Made by a program: the position numbers and the translations under genes
The notes under the pieces: model-generated
The model's database searches: none
Seen by the model: only the letters and a program-made list of their open reading frames with translations
Told to the model about the DNA's origin: nothing
Shown here: positions 36,767 through 47,502 of the stretch, piece by piece
Numbering within the stretch: the first letter of the stretch is position 1
How the letters are laid out: every line of letters starts with the position of its first letter
Source of the DNA: Gnetum montanum
Taxonomy: Eukaryota; Streptophyta; Gnetopsida; Gnetales; Gnetaceae
Reading direction: 5' to 3'
NCBI GenBank assembly: GCA_015680685.1
Contig: MNCI01025384.1
Span: 197,394-261,393, forward strand
DNA: 64,000 bases

Positions 36767-37593
36767 TGATGAGTCATGTTTTGCCTAGCCTTGACATTGA
36801 AGCCTTAATATCTGAGCCTTGTATTAGTGCCCTAACATCGAAGCTAGGATGCAATGTTGGATACCCGATGTCATAGGGTAAACTTTGGTCTATAAATATA
36901 GGGCTTGGGCTCATGATTTCCATATAGTTTTTTTAGTCAAAGTAGCAGAGCTTTTGTAGTTTGTTTTCTCTAGAGTAAGAATATTCCCAGTGCATGCCCT
37001 TAGAATGATGTTTGTAATTGTATGATACCTTTGTTTAAGTATGATGTACTTGGACATGTTACATGACTGGCAATAAAGATTGAGACTACTTCCATCATTG
37101 CAGCATCCAATTAGCTTAATATTGTTATTTACTATTCCTATTGTTAAGCGGAATGTGTATGCCTTAATCACAAGCGTTTAAGTGTAGATACTTGGTCACC
37201 AAAGGTGTATCATTTGGCATGCCCAATGACGTATACTTGGTAAACCTAGAAGTAGCTCCATGAAGTCCAAGATGTGTATGAATGTTTAAGAGTAGGATAC
37301 CATCACCATAGGCTAGTTAGATTTTTTTTCATTACTCATTAGTTTAATTAATTTATCTCTTTCTATCATTAGGAGTAGCATAGCATAGAATTAGGAACCA
37401 CATCATATGCCTCACTTTGGACTAAACCATACGTGACAAAGCTACCACTAGTCCAAGTGGGAATACAGTGAATTGCAATCAAGGCATAATGATCTAGATG
37501 CCACAACTAGTCCCATCCATAGAATTCAACCAGATCATGCGTGAACGCTTATGATTCGTATGGTTGAGCATAGGGGTACCTCACCACTCATTA
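36767..37593 (+). mobile_element. 3' LTR of G3
   Basis: Starts TGATGAGTCATGTTTT and ends GGGGTACCTCACCACTCATTA, with the terminal CA mutated to TA. It contains TATAAATATAGGGCTTGGGC near 36892. The right flank ACTCC is the second copy of the G3 duplication. Confidence 0.9.
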
Positions 37594-38304
37594 ACTCCCT
37601 TCTTTGGAGCCCACATGGTCATGGGACCTATTTTTCCCTGAACTAGGGTTGTTTATAGTGGACTGTAAATTCTAGTTAGGTTTTCCTTCATCAAAGAAGA
37701 GGGGAGGAGAATTAGTGTTTTGAAAACCCGTGAAGAAAGAATCATCTCCTTCCTTTTGACCTAGTAGGAACAAAGGGTTTGTGAATTGTTTTCCCTTTGA
37801 TGCCTCGTAACAAGCCTCTTGTTGCTAATAGTTCCTCTATTATGCCTTAGTGGGATGATAATCTCAATAGTCATGGTCCTGCACAACGTATTCTGCATTA
37901 AGCCCCTTGATGCCCAATTTCATGATAGTGTGGAGTAGCATCGTAGGAACTAATTGATCAGGCTACAACACAATGTTGCTATTCATTATGTCCCTCCATT
38001 GCAGCTATTCATCCTAGTGTAGGATGAAGGTGAAGTATGGAAAATACTTATTTGGATGAGTATAGACCACTTTACATTACTAGGGCATAGGTTTTTTTTA
38101 ACCCTTCACATCTTTGGTAATTGGATCCACCTTTGTATGGTGGGGAGAATCTCCCATGTGAGAAAAAGTCATATTAGATCAGAAGAAAAATAGTGTACTT
38201 TTGTTGTTATTATTATTTTTCTTAATGATATCAACTTTAGGGTCTATTATAACATTGTTATATAATTTCACTAACCCTTAGGTAGTGCACATAGCTAACT
38301 AAAA
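37594..38304 (-). pseudogene. Leader and N-terminal gag of G2, separated by G3
   Basis: Lies between the G3 right flank and the G2 primer-binding site. Blocks such as CTCTTGTTGC...TCCTCTATTATGC and GATCAGGCTACAACACAATGTTGCT match the equivalent G4 region (33950-34330). No continuous frame. Confidence 0.6.
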
Positions 38305-38322
38305 TCCTCGACAACAATGCCA
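38305..38322 (-). other. G2 primer-binding site (tRNA-Asp-like)
   Basis: Reverse complement reads TGGCATTGTTGTCGAGGA, directly inside the 5' LTR beginning at 38324. It differs from the presumed tRNA-Asp complement only by transitions. Confidence 0.75.
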
Positions 38323-38323
38323 A

Positions 38324-39167
38324 TGATGAACAACGAGTAGTCCCTATGCCCAACCATACAAATCACTAGAATTCACTAAGCAATATGGTCGAATTTCACA
38401 AACTTTAGTTCTCTAAGTACATTGGATCTAGGTAGTGAATCTAATGGACGTGATCATTGTCTTTTCAGTTTTAATTGTGAAGTGCAAAGGTATGGTAAAG
38501 TGTAACTGAGGAACATGATTTTTATCATTTTGTTTTTTTCATTAATTTGCCTAAGTGTTGAAGATAAAGTAATTAAGTGTTTAACTAATTTAATAACTAA
38601 CTAATCCTAACATAAACATCTATTCCTACTTTCCATACACATCTTGAACACGTGGCAATGCTACTGGGTTACCAAGTGGTAGGTGCTATTGGGATTACCA
38701 AGTGTTAATGTATGCTTGAAGTCGTCATACTTATGTGGGTTAATTAATTGTATGAATTAATTACTTAAAAGAATTAAAGTAAATTGCATGAATAATAAAT
38801 GCATGAAGTAAACATTAAGATAAGTCCAAGTGTTGTAAGGTTTATCAAGAAAGCTCGTCTTTATTGCCATTCACATTGACGTGCTCAAGTACATCAGTGC
38901 TCAAATAAAGATCTATACACTTTTCAACTCCTACTGTAGGCACTTAGAAAATATTCTAACTCTACAAAGACAAAAATGCAAGAGTTCAATTAACAACTAA
39001 TGATTGGTTGTCATAAATGTAGTTGCTACATGCACTTATATAGGCAAAACACAATATTGCGTCAATGCGTACACATGCACACAACAAACTACACATTGAT
39101 GGGCTTGCATCGACGAGATTGCGTCGATGGGATCCTATGAATGCATACAAATGATGATGACTCGTCA
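38324..39167 (-). mobile_element. 5' LTR of G2
   Basis: 844 bp; the element-strand reading starts TGACGAGTCATCATCATTTG and ends TTGTTCATCA. TATA-like TATATAAGTG (reverse of CACTTATATA) near 39030. U3 carries repeats of the ATCGACGCAATCTCGTCGATG type (39090-39140). CTTAG follows at 39168-39172. Confidence 0.85.
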
Positions 39168-39172
39168 CTTAG

Positions 39173-41150
39173 TGATACAAATTGTTATGAATGATTAAGT
39201 TAAGTTAAATATGCATTAAATCAAGTTAAATGTGCATCAAGTCTTTAACCACAAGATCTTGGAGAATATTAGAGTTGTCAATTGATGTAAAACCAAACTC
39301 TAACACATTAGACGAATGTAATATGTAATATTATAACTAATTTGAATCATGCATATGCAAAGATTGCAAAATTGATAACTTCAAGTATGACCAACAAAAT
39401 CGGAAATGTGTTGTATTTTCCTTTTTTTAAATTAATATATAGCTATCATTTCAATTCATACCTTCCATCATCAATGATAAATCCTCATAGCATGTTATGG
39501 TAACCTAAAATTCTTACTCTACTTTTGCAAGAAATTACATTAGCTAAGTAAATTGATCATTAAAAAATAAAATAGAAATACTCTACATGGAAAAGGTGAT
39601 TTTGAGAATTTAAACTAATGTTTCTAATGTAAAAACATAATCTAGGCTACCATAAATAGACTTGAAAACCAAGATTTTCAAGGCAAAGTTTATAGATTTT
39701 AGACTACTCCCTTTTCTTGCAAGTAATTTTGGCAAAAGGCCAACTACGATCATAAATTAGTAACACTAAATAATATTATGTCCATAACACTTAGTGGACC
39801 TATAATTTTCTATCAATAATGCTCAAGAAAGAGTGTATAAGTAATGCTAAATAATTTTCCATCCATAATCCAAACATATTTACTCTAAGAGAATTCGCAG
39901 ATTCTATGTTTTTGTCTTCATATTACAATGCACAAAGAGTAAAATTTGGAAGGGTAGGGGGAGCATGCATGGAAAACAACAATCAATCACAATTCAAAGT
40001 ATTTCTTAGCACAAGATTTATTACAAAACGTAAAAATTAATTATATTTATCATGCAATCACAATGATTTGACTAAACTTGTTATAGAATACATCCAATCT
40101 GATTAAATAGCAACTTTTCAATACAATACTAAAATTCAACTCGGTTTATAACTAAGCTAGTTTATTTCCAAGAAAAGACTCATACTTGCATACCAAATAT
40201 GAACGTCCTTAATGACAATTAATTAGGAATCTGCACAATATACGAACCAAGAGCACTATTATTTGTCTTAGTGACGTAATAAATCGAGAGGGAGTACTCA
40301 CGTAATTAAATTTCCAGAAATACGACAGATTGTTTCTGATTTTAGCATTCATCAGAATAGAAGAAGGGTCACTGTACACGGGTCACCGAACACTATCCAG
40401 GAATCCTCTTTTATCCGAAAACACAGGAAGAAAACAAGGTTCTGCATCCCACGATGCCTAACCATATCAGCAGCATGTCAGAGCAGCAGCAAATAAAGAA
40501 ACGCACAGAGCACATAAAGAAACGGACAGACACGAGAAAAAGATGTCTCGGGAAGACATGGGTGGCTTACAGGGATTTGAATATTTGATTAATGTGCAAA
40601 AGCTTGGATCTAAAACAGTGGCATCGTGGCAGTGGAGGATTGGATGATGGAAATAAGGAAGCATCATGCAGAAAAGAAGGCAGGGCAAGGTAAGGTACAG
40701 TACAGTGGGAAGGATTGAAAAACTGGTGTCGGTGGTCATGGTTTATGGACTGTGAATGGCTCAGCTCGTGATGATGATGATTCTCAGGAAATGTACTGTG
40801 TATCTTCAGAAACGTGGCTCATCAGTCATTGGATTAGGTCAATGCAGAAGAAGAAGAAAATGATGATGATACAGTCATGCAGATGCAGAAGTAGCGTACT
40901 CTGACTGACGACTAATCCCATCTCCCGTGCGGCTCCTGCTCATCGATGACCGGCCCAACAACGGCCAACACACGCTGACGCTCGTGCACGCTCTTTCTTT
41001 CTCTGTCTTCTTCTTCTTCGTCTTCACTTCATTTCTGTAATTCTCAGTCCTGCCTGCCCACATCATAGCCTGCTGAATTTTTCTGTGTTCTCTGGTGTCT
41101 TTTTACTGTTCCAATCTTGAATTTCCTTTGCGTTCAAGTTTTTCCTCTTT
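39173..41150. other. Left part of gene island, no gene identified
   Basis: AT-rich to about 40200, then base composition rises. No frame longer than 90 codons looks coding and no retroelement homology is apparent. CT/GA-rich simple sequence at 40985-41030. I cannot assign a function. Confidence 0.4.
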
Positions 41151-41156
41151 GGTCTT

Positions 41157-41455
41157 CTTTTTTATTTGATAGGGTCATCACTCATCACATGAAGGCTGAA
41201 TGCTCATTCTCATCCTATGATGCTCTTACCTCAGAAGCTCTATTGACTTACGTTTTTCCTTTTCAAGCTTCTTTTCTTTTATTTGATACAGTTAACACGT
41301 GGAGGCTCAATGCTTATCCTGCTTAGGCGTATAGAATGCAGGATTTCTTTTATTCAATAAAGTGATTGCAAGGAGACTCAATGCTCATCTTGCCTGGGAG
41401 GGTTAAGTGTAGGGTTTCTTTTATTTGATAGAGTGCTTATTCTGCTTGGAAGGGT
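41157..41455 (+). repeat. Degenerate tandem repeat, about four units of 70-110 bp
   Basis: Units begin TTCTTTTxTTTGATA near 41157, 41269, 41343 and 41414. Each continues with (A/G)AGGCT(G/C)AATGCTCAT or AGGAGACTCAATGCTCATC, then a CCTG/CTTGG end. The last unit is truncated. Confidence 0.65.
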
Positions 41456-44400
41456 CGTGACTCAGTGATTAGAAGAAAAAACAGAGCATCTTACCATGAC
41501 ACTTTTATTGGACAGGGCACTCATTGTTTATTGAGAGGCAGAGAGCCCTTTCTAAGTGGCCTTATATTAATGCCTATTTCAGGAGCATAACTTATGCCAT
41601 GGAATGACAGCATTTATCTATTTACAGCTTTTTGGTTGTTCATATACATTTCTGTATGAAAGATTTCCTGGAAGCATTAAAAATTTCCAGTTTCCATATA
41701 AATTTCTAGAAAGATTTGAGTGTTCCCAAATCAAGATAAATTTCTAAAAAGATTTAGTGTCCCCCCAAATCAAGTCTGGGAATCTTTCCATTCATTTGTC
41801 CTGTTTTGCCACTGTTGTTTTATGCTCCACTGACCTGGTATCTCTGGAATATTTAGGGCATCACACTGGTCTTCTGTATCTTGAATATAACCATTGATTG
41901 ATGATCACTAAAAATTGGCATTTGGCCAGTCTGCAATGCTTTTCCTATTCTTTTATATTGTGTCTTGATTTTACTCTTCGAAGCTGAGCAGTGGTGTTTC
42001 TTGAACTGTCTACATCTATGGAATCATCTAATTCCCTTCTTGAAGCATAAATACAATGGACAGTAGGTATCTTGCATGCCTGCCTCATATATGTGACTTT
42101 TATAATTCGAAGGTTGTAGATGCAGATCATCATCATCAGGCCTGAATGTTGCTGAGGAGGAGAATCATAAAATTATAAAATCTGGGGCAATGGAACCCAC
42201 GATTGTTATTGTTGGGTTCGTAGGGGAAATTTTAGTGGGTTACTAGCATTTGCTTAGGGAGGGATGTTGATGGCCTAAAAAGTGTGGCTGGCTAATGTAT
42301 GGTCAGAGAATATGTACAAAATAAGGGTAAGAGCATAACATTTTTCAAGAGTCATGATGAACATGCTCCATTTATTTGGCAATGAATGGCACAGGAGGAG
42401 AACAACACATGGAATCTGTATGATGGAACAAAGTGTCTCATTCACTCCATATTCCTCACTCACTCACTGTGCCCAGGCCCTGCTCTTTCACGTTAATAAT
42501 GAACCACTTGTTCTTGTATCCATGGACTGGATATCCAAGCCATCAAACAGTGAGTGGTCGGACACTTTAGTTATGTGGGTGCTGTTACTGTGCACAGGAA
42601 TACACACTTTGGTTCTGCCACGTATGTCGAAAAGTAACATTTCGTGCCCTGATTTTTTTTCTTCTCTGGACAATGAGGAGGACATCAATGTTTACCTTTG
42701 ACTTTAGGGCTGATATTCAGCCAATAGCTTCAAATTTCTGCATGATCTTTCTCTTTCATGGTCCTACTGTTTATCCAACACTTGGATGGTGAAAATGTAT
42801 TTTATTTGCATAAGCTGTTGTCTTCATGTTTACCCATATCTTGGGTTTGCATCCTGCCTAATTCAAAATGTATGGTGGACGCAATGTGTTAGACACGAAA
42901 ATAATGTTTTTCCTACCTAAATGAATTATACAGAATTCGCTGTGGTAGGGTTCTGTGAAACGGAAACTATTGACCACAACAGAATCTCTTTTAATAGAAC
43001 CTGGCCAGAGCTTAATGTTGCCTCTTGAAATTTAACCCATAATCTAGGTTTTGAAAGCTTAAAATTAAAATTTGTGTTACGTTGGCAGCTAGTTCATGTT
43101 CTGTGATGGGCATTGCATTCATCGAGAAATCTTGCATAAAAAAGTAGTATAATTCAGAAAACAGTCAAAAGGTTTTCACTTAACCATCAACATTTCTAAA
43201 CCTTGATTTAAAAAGCTGCTTGGTGGTACTCGGCAAGCAGCTTTATAGGGAAGAGCACAATCCAAATTGGTAACTCTCTTTTAGCTTTGGTTGCTGTTAT
43301 AAAAAATTTTGTTCTTTGTGCCAACACAGTTGTTGCACACACACAAAATCTAGCATGCAACGTTGTTTAAAGTTGGGCAACACGTCATATTCAGTTTGCG
43401 TTTTGAAGAGTTTCTCCACAAGATGACACAAGCTAACAGCTCCTAAAAGTTTTAACCCAAGGATAGCTAATGCCATAGCCTTTAAAAGTTTCAAAACATG
43501 TTTTAAGATGAACTACATTTAGCATCGTTCTTTTACAGAACTCCAAATAAGAGCTACTGACCGGCTTGATCACTGAAGGTGCCTCATGCTCCAGCCTTCT
43601 AGTAGGTTTCCAAAATATAACTTAAGATGAACTGTATTTAACATCTTTTACAGCAGAAGATTTTATCCGGAGTGGTAGGGAAGTGAGACGTTCAGGCATA
43701 AAAATTAACAAGAAAACGACTTAGTTGGATCATTTTTATCATCTTTGCATGCTCTAATACATTTGTCAAGTTAGGTGGACGGCAGAGAAGAATTCGTGCA
43801 GCTGACTTAATGTAGCTGGGATAAGGCTGGATGCTGCTGCTAATCCAATATATAAATTTTTTCAAGACTTGAAGAAAAATCTTCTTCCACACCTATTAGC
43901 AAAGATGGTATTTTTATTCTTCGGTTTGAATGATAACCTTACAAATTTTTCGAAGAAAAAGAAAAAACCGATGCTTAAGCATTGAAATTGGAAGAATGGA
44001 TGTGCAAATTCCAATCATGGATTCTTGCAATCAATCAAATACTGGTTTTATTTGAAGCTTTAAGCAAGAGGGGGCCAGACTCAAGCAAGCCTGGGTCTGG
44101 TCCCAAATAATTTTAACATAATGCTAGAGAACTTGAAGATTTTTCTCCTTCAATACAGTACATATATATATCTATGTGCAAAGAGGCAACAGCTATTGCA
44201 GACTCTTCCTTGTTTTTCTATCTACCATATAAGCTATGTCTCACTGCTCTGCAACAGAGAAAGACAAGGCCATATACAGTGATCCTCCGCTGGCACTAAA
44301 AAACTTTTTCAGGCTTCTTGGCTTGTTGGGCTACAGTATAATAATCAAGACCACACCAAAATTAGGCAAAACTATGCATCAATTGCAAACTCACACAGAG

Positions 44401-44554
44401 GAGGAGCCGCGGCGGAGGGAAAACATGTACAAAAGCAGCAGGTCATAAACATGTGATCCACAAAAATCCCAGGAAATTTCACATTTCCATGATTCCAGAT
44501 TGCAACAAAAATCCCCCAAATTCTTTTCGTTTTTTTATTTCTTTTTGCCTCGGC
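41456..44554. other. 3' flank of the PUB gene, no gene identified
   Basis: Mixed composition. I see only short frames without recognisable domains. A weak direct repeat (AAGATGAACT(A/G)(C/T)ATTTA(G/A)CATC) occurs near 43505 and 43625. A TA-rich microsatellite (ACATATATATATCT) lies at 44160. The 3' UTR of the PUB gene should extend leftward from 44554 into this stretch. Confidence 0.4.
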
Positions 44555-45832
44555 TTAGAAAGCCACAACATCTGTCCGGCCAAAGCCCGGGGCCAAGGAC
44601 TCATCAGGCCACGCATTTCTGAGAAGCTTGAGCAGCATCTGGGCCTTCCTCTTGGCTCTTTCTGTGCAGTCACTCTGCACCAGAAGCAGCAACTGGGTGA
44701 GAATCCCAGCCTGAACAGCCTCCTTCTGCAGAGCCTCGGAGGCCCTGCAAGTCACAAGAAGTGCCCCTGCAGCATACTCAGTGGCCCTTCCTGAGACCTT
44801 AAGAATAGTTTTCACCAGGACCGGAACAGCCAGAGCATGATCACACAGAGCCTTACATCCGGAATCCGTTCTACACAGCAATTCAATGGTGGCCAGAGCT
44901 CTCTCTGCATCGCACTTCTCAAAATCCACCAACCCTTCAATCAGGGCACTCACGGCCCCCGCGGACACCGCCTTCTCCCTGTTGCTTTTGATGAAACACA
45001 GAGACAGAAGCGATTTCAAGCCCACCTTCACAGCTCTGGGATACAGATGCTCCTTTAGAACCTTAACCAGGCCCGGAATGATGCCTTCCGTGTCACCCAC
45101 CATTGTTCTGAGCTCCTGCAACTCGTCGGAGGAGGTGATGGATTCTATGACCTGAGCTGCGTTCACCCGGACCTCCATGGATCCCCATTGAAGCAGATTT
45201 GCGAGCTTGCCCAGAACCCGGGGACTGGCTAATCTGGCCCGGTCCTCGTTGCAGAGAGAAAAGAAAACAATCAATCCCAAAGCCTCCTCGTACAATTCTT
45301 CCTCTTCGGGGGGCTGCTGCTGCTGCTGTTGTGATTCCAGAGCTGTAAGGATTGAAACCAGGACCGGAACCAAGCCCTCCTGGATCATGGTGCTCTTGTT
45401 CTGCTCGCATTCCTTGGCCACGTTCCTGAGAAATCTCAGAGCCTGGGTCGAATTTGGGGAAGAAGAGGAGGGTTCTGCTTCCATGATTGCTGATCTAATT
45501 CGCTGCGGATCCGCTGGCTGTTTAGGGGTGGGGATTCTTTCGATGCCGCTGGAGCTGTTGGCGACGCACCACTCCTGGATGAGTCGACGCAGAGTGTGGT
45601 TGGGAATGAGAGTGAAGTCATGCAGGCTCTGCATCGTGACAGGGCAGGTGTTGTTGCCGCTGGCCACCCACTTCTCAATGCTGGACCGGTCGTAGGTCTG
45701 GCCTGTGCAAAGAATCACCGGATCCCGCATGAGCTCCAGCGAGATGGGGCACCGGAAATGGAACGGAATTTGCACACAAAGCTCCAGCGGCCGCGGTGGG
45801 ATTATGGCCTGGTTTGGCCTCTGCTTCACCAT
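44555..45832 (-). CDS. PUB25/26-like: U-box/ARM-repeat E3 ubiquitin ligase, PUB25/PUB26-like
   Basis: Intact intronless 425-codon gene. The U-box spans about residues 22-88: FRCPISLELMRDPV, then CTGQTYDRSSIEKW, NNTCPVT and LIPNHTLRRLIQEWCVAN. A linker has ERIPTPKQPADP, characteristic of PUB25/26. Armadillo-like repeats fill about residues 130-415, with the conserved LLLLVQSDCTERAKRKAQMLLKLL-type end. Known: U-boxes recruit E2 enzymes, and the Arabidopsis PUB25/26 proteins (about 420 residues) act in immune and cold signalling; this copy's targets are unknown. Start choice: in-frame TAG two codons and TGA five codons upstream of the ATG. A six-Gln run followed by acidic residues (168-179) seems lineage-specific. 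Base composition is richer in GC than the surroundings. Confidence 0.95.
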   Translation of the reverse strand: MVKQRPNQAIIPPRPLELCVQIPFHFRCPISLELMRDPVILCTGQTYDRSSIEKWVASGNNTCPVTMQSLHDFTLIPNHTLRRLIQEWCVANSSSGIERIPTPKQPADPQRIRSAIMEAEPSSSSPNSTQALRFLRNVAKECEQNKSTMIQEGLVPVLVSILTALESQQQQQQPPEEEELYEEALGLIVFFSLCNEDRARLASPRVLGKLANLLQWGSMEVRVNAAQVIESITSSDELQELRTMVGDTEGIIPGLVKVLKEHLYPRAVKVGLKSLLSLCFIKSNREKAVSAGAVSALIEGLVDFEKCDAERALATIELLCRTDSGCKALCDHALAVPVLVKTILKVSGRATEYAAGALLVTCRASEALQKEAVQAGILTQLLLLVQSDCTERAKRKAQMLLKLLRNAWPDESLAPGFGRTDVVAF

Positions 45833-46956
45833 TCTCTAATGATTTCAGGCTTTAACACAGATCTCTCACACAAAGAATAGGTGCCCGGAACGCATTCAGC
45901 AGCAGCGGCAGCAGGAAGAAAGAGAAACGGTTCGATTGATTGATTGATTGACTGAGAGAAGCAATGGCAGCAGGAAGGCAGAAGAGAAGAAAAAAAAACA
46001 AAAAAACCAATACCAGCAGTGGTGAGTTGTTGTTGGGCTAAGAAGATTGGATAAATTTAAGTGCGCTTTGCCCACTTGCGGAATCTCCAAAAGCTTGGAC
46101 CAGAAAAAATTCGCACCATATCAGAACAAATCTGCGGATCCGGGAGCCCCAGTAATCTACCCCCAACCCAACCGAGGACCCAAAATCCGACGGCGAAATT
46201 TCGTTCCGCCCCCTCTCCCGGAATCGATTCTCCGAGAAGTCAAAATTTTTCCCCCCGCAAAAGCTGAGCAGCAGCAGTAACAGCAACAACGCCTGAAGAG
46301 CAGTAGAAGAAGAAGAAGAAGGAAATCTGGGCCTCCGTGCAGAGAGAGAGAGCCACTGAGTTCAGAGTTCTTCAGAGAGCAAGTGACTCAGCGCAGCAGC
46401 AGCAGCAGCAGCGAATAGGAATAGGATTTTTTCTGCAGCAGCAGCGGCTGTGATGGTGGTGGTCCAGAGGACAACAATGGAGCCGATTCGGGAATGTGCT
46501 TCTAGACACTGCAGTGCTCTCTTTTGGTGTTTTTCGCAGCAGAGCTCTGGTGCAGGAGTTCTGGCCCGGTGACTGGTTTACTGCTGTACCAGAGCAGAAA
46601 CACAAAGGGAAGATTTTGCATACAGCACGCCAAGAAAGAAAAGAGGGCAGCCGGCCAGAAGCAGCAGCGGCAGGAGGAAAAAGAATTTTGCAGCAGCGGC
46701 ACAGTGAAAGAAACTGTGGCTTGGCTGCAGCAGCGGAAAAAATGTTCGCAGAGGAAGAAGATGATTATGATGTTGTTGCTGTTGTTGAGTGTGCAGAAGA
46801 AGCAAGAGAGCAAGCATCGAAGAAGTTAAGGGGGAATCTGGTCAAAGCCACCCGGCAGCCATGGCGGACCGGTCAATGATACTGTTTTGTGTCTCGATTT
46901 TTCTCTCTCTTTCTCTTTCCCTTTCCCTTTCCCTGCCTCTGCAATTGCCAATCCCC
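45833..46956 (-). promoter_or_regulatory. 5' UTR and proximal promoter region of the PUB gene
   Basis: No coding frame with support. Rich in simple repeats: (GATT)n at 45933-45953, (GAA)n at 46305-46322, (GCA)n at 46393-46412, and a long CT/CCCTTT pyrimidine tract on the plus strand at 46902-46936, which is GA-rich on the gene strand. GA-rich tracts are common near plant core promoters and 5' UTRs. I see no clear TATA box. Extent of the UTR cannot be set from sequence alone. Confidence 0.5.
46393..46412 (+). repeat. (GCA)n microsatellite
   Basis: Uninterrupted GCA/CAG repeat of about 20 bases upstream of the PUB gene. Confidence 0.9.
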
Positions 46957-47502
46957 TCACCTCTGACAAGTCCCACGTGCTGGCCCAGCAATGGAGGAGG
47001 TCAGGAGGAGAAAGAGGAAGAAGTAGCAAAAACACTCCAAAACCAGGAAGCGGACTCTCTCATTCATACGCCAAAAAACCATTAAAACAGAAATCATGTC
47101 TATATCCCATCCCCTGCAAGAAGGAGCTGGCAGTCGCAGCTCTCATAAATCTTTTGTTTTTCTTGCCCAAAAATGGAGGGCAACAGTGCATGTGCATTCA
47201 CATATGTGCCTCTTGTCCTGGCTTGCTTGAAAACTGCCCAACAAAATTTAATAAAAATGATGGGATTTCGTGCACAGCCACACGGACCCAGGATAGGATG
47301 ATAGATTATTCAAAAGTTTGATAGCTCTCCCGGCTTGCTTTGGGTGAACCTGGATCATTCATTCATTTTGCTGCAGCAACTGGGTTTGGGTTCAGACTTC
47401 AGAGTTTGTTTTCTTTAATTGATGGTGGGTGAGCTTTTTTTGGGTTGGGCTGTGCTACTAGTAGTAGTACTTCCAAATTGCAGATGGCCTTGATTTTTTT
47501 TT
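46957..47502 (+). repeat. Left arm of a 546-bp perfect inverted repeat
   Basis: Every base compared pairs with its complement at position 95353 minus x in 47851-48396, without gaps. The arm ends exactly at an N (47503). Confidence 0.95.

Larger units (their letters stand above)
24531..37593 (+). mobile_element. Gypsy element G3, pol-less, plus strand, nested in G2 and hosting G4
   Basis: 5' LTR 24531-25393, degenerate primer-binding site, gag in one frame to 27756, then the lineage spacer (interrupted by G4 at 28264-35315), a polypurine tract and 3' LTR 36767-37593. No protease, RT or integrase lies between gag and spacer. After G4 the spacer continues (35321-36480) with little or nothing of the accessory ORF. 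Net length without G4 is about 6 kb. Structure fits a non-autonomous element mobilised in trans. Confidence 0.85.
13304..39167 (-). mobile_element. Gypsy element G2 (Athila/Tat-like), minus strand, with G3 nested inside
   Basis: The minus strand reads 5' LTR (39167-38324), primer-binding site, leader and gag, protease, RT, RNase H, integrase, spacer, accessory coiled-coil ORF, 3' LTR (about 14036-13304). Both ends are flanked by CTTAG. Subtracting nested G3 leaves about 12.8 kb. It is the only element here with all pol domains and the accessory ORF, so it shows the ancestral autonomous layout. All ORFs are broken by stops. Lineage assignment rests on the tRNA-Asp-like primer site, the 3' accessory ORF and length. 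Confidence 0.85.

Noticed and set aside
42354-42701. 115-codon frame in the PUB 3' flank
   Set aside because: No recognisable domain, overlapping frame on the other strand of similar length, no conserved features; could be chance.
45093-45880. Several long open frames overlapping the PUB gene on both strands (for example plus-strand 45207-45695, minus-strand 45093-45410)
   Set aside because: They are shadows of the GC-rich PUB reading frame; composition follows that frame and no domain is visible in them.
46496-47321. Open frames of 100-144 codons in the PUB upstream region and mirrored at 48032-48376
   Set aside because: They consist of simple repeats or of the inverted-repeat arms; the protein at 48032-48376 is the same as at 46977-47321 only because the DNA is duplicated.
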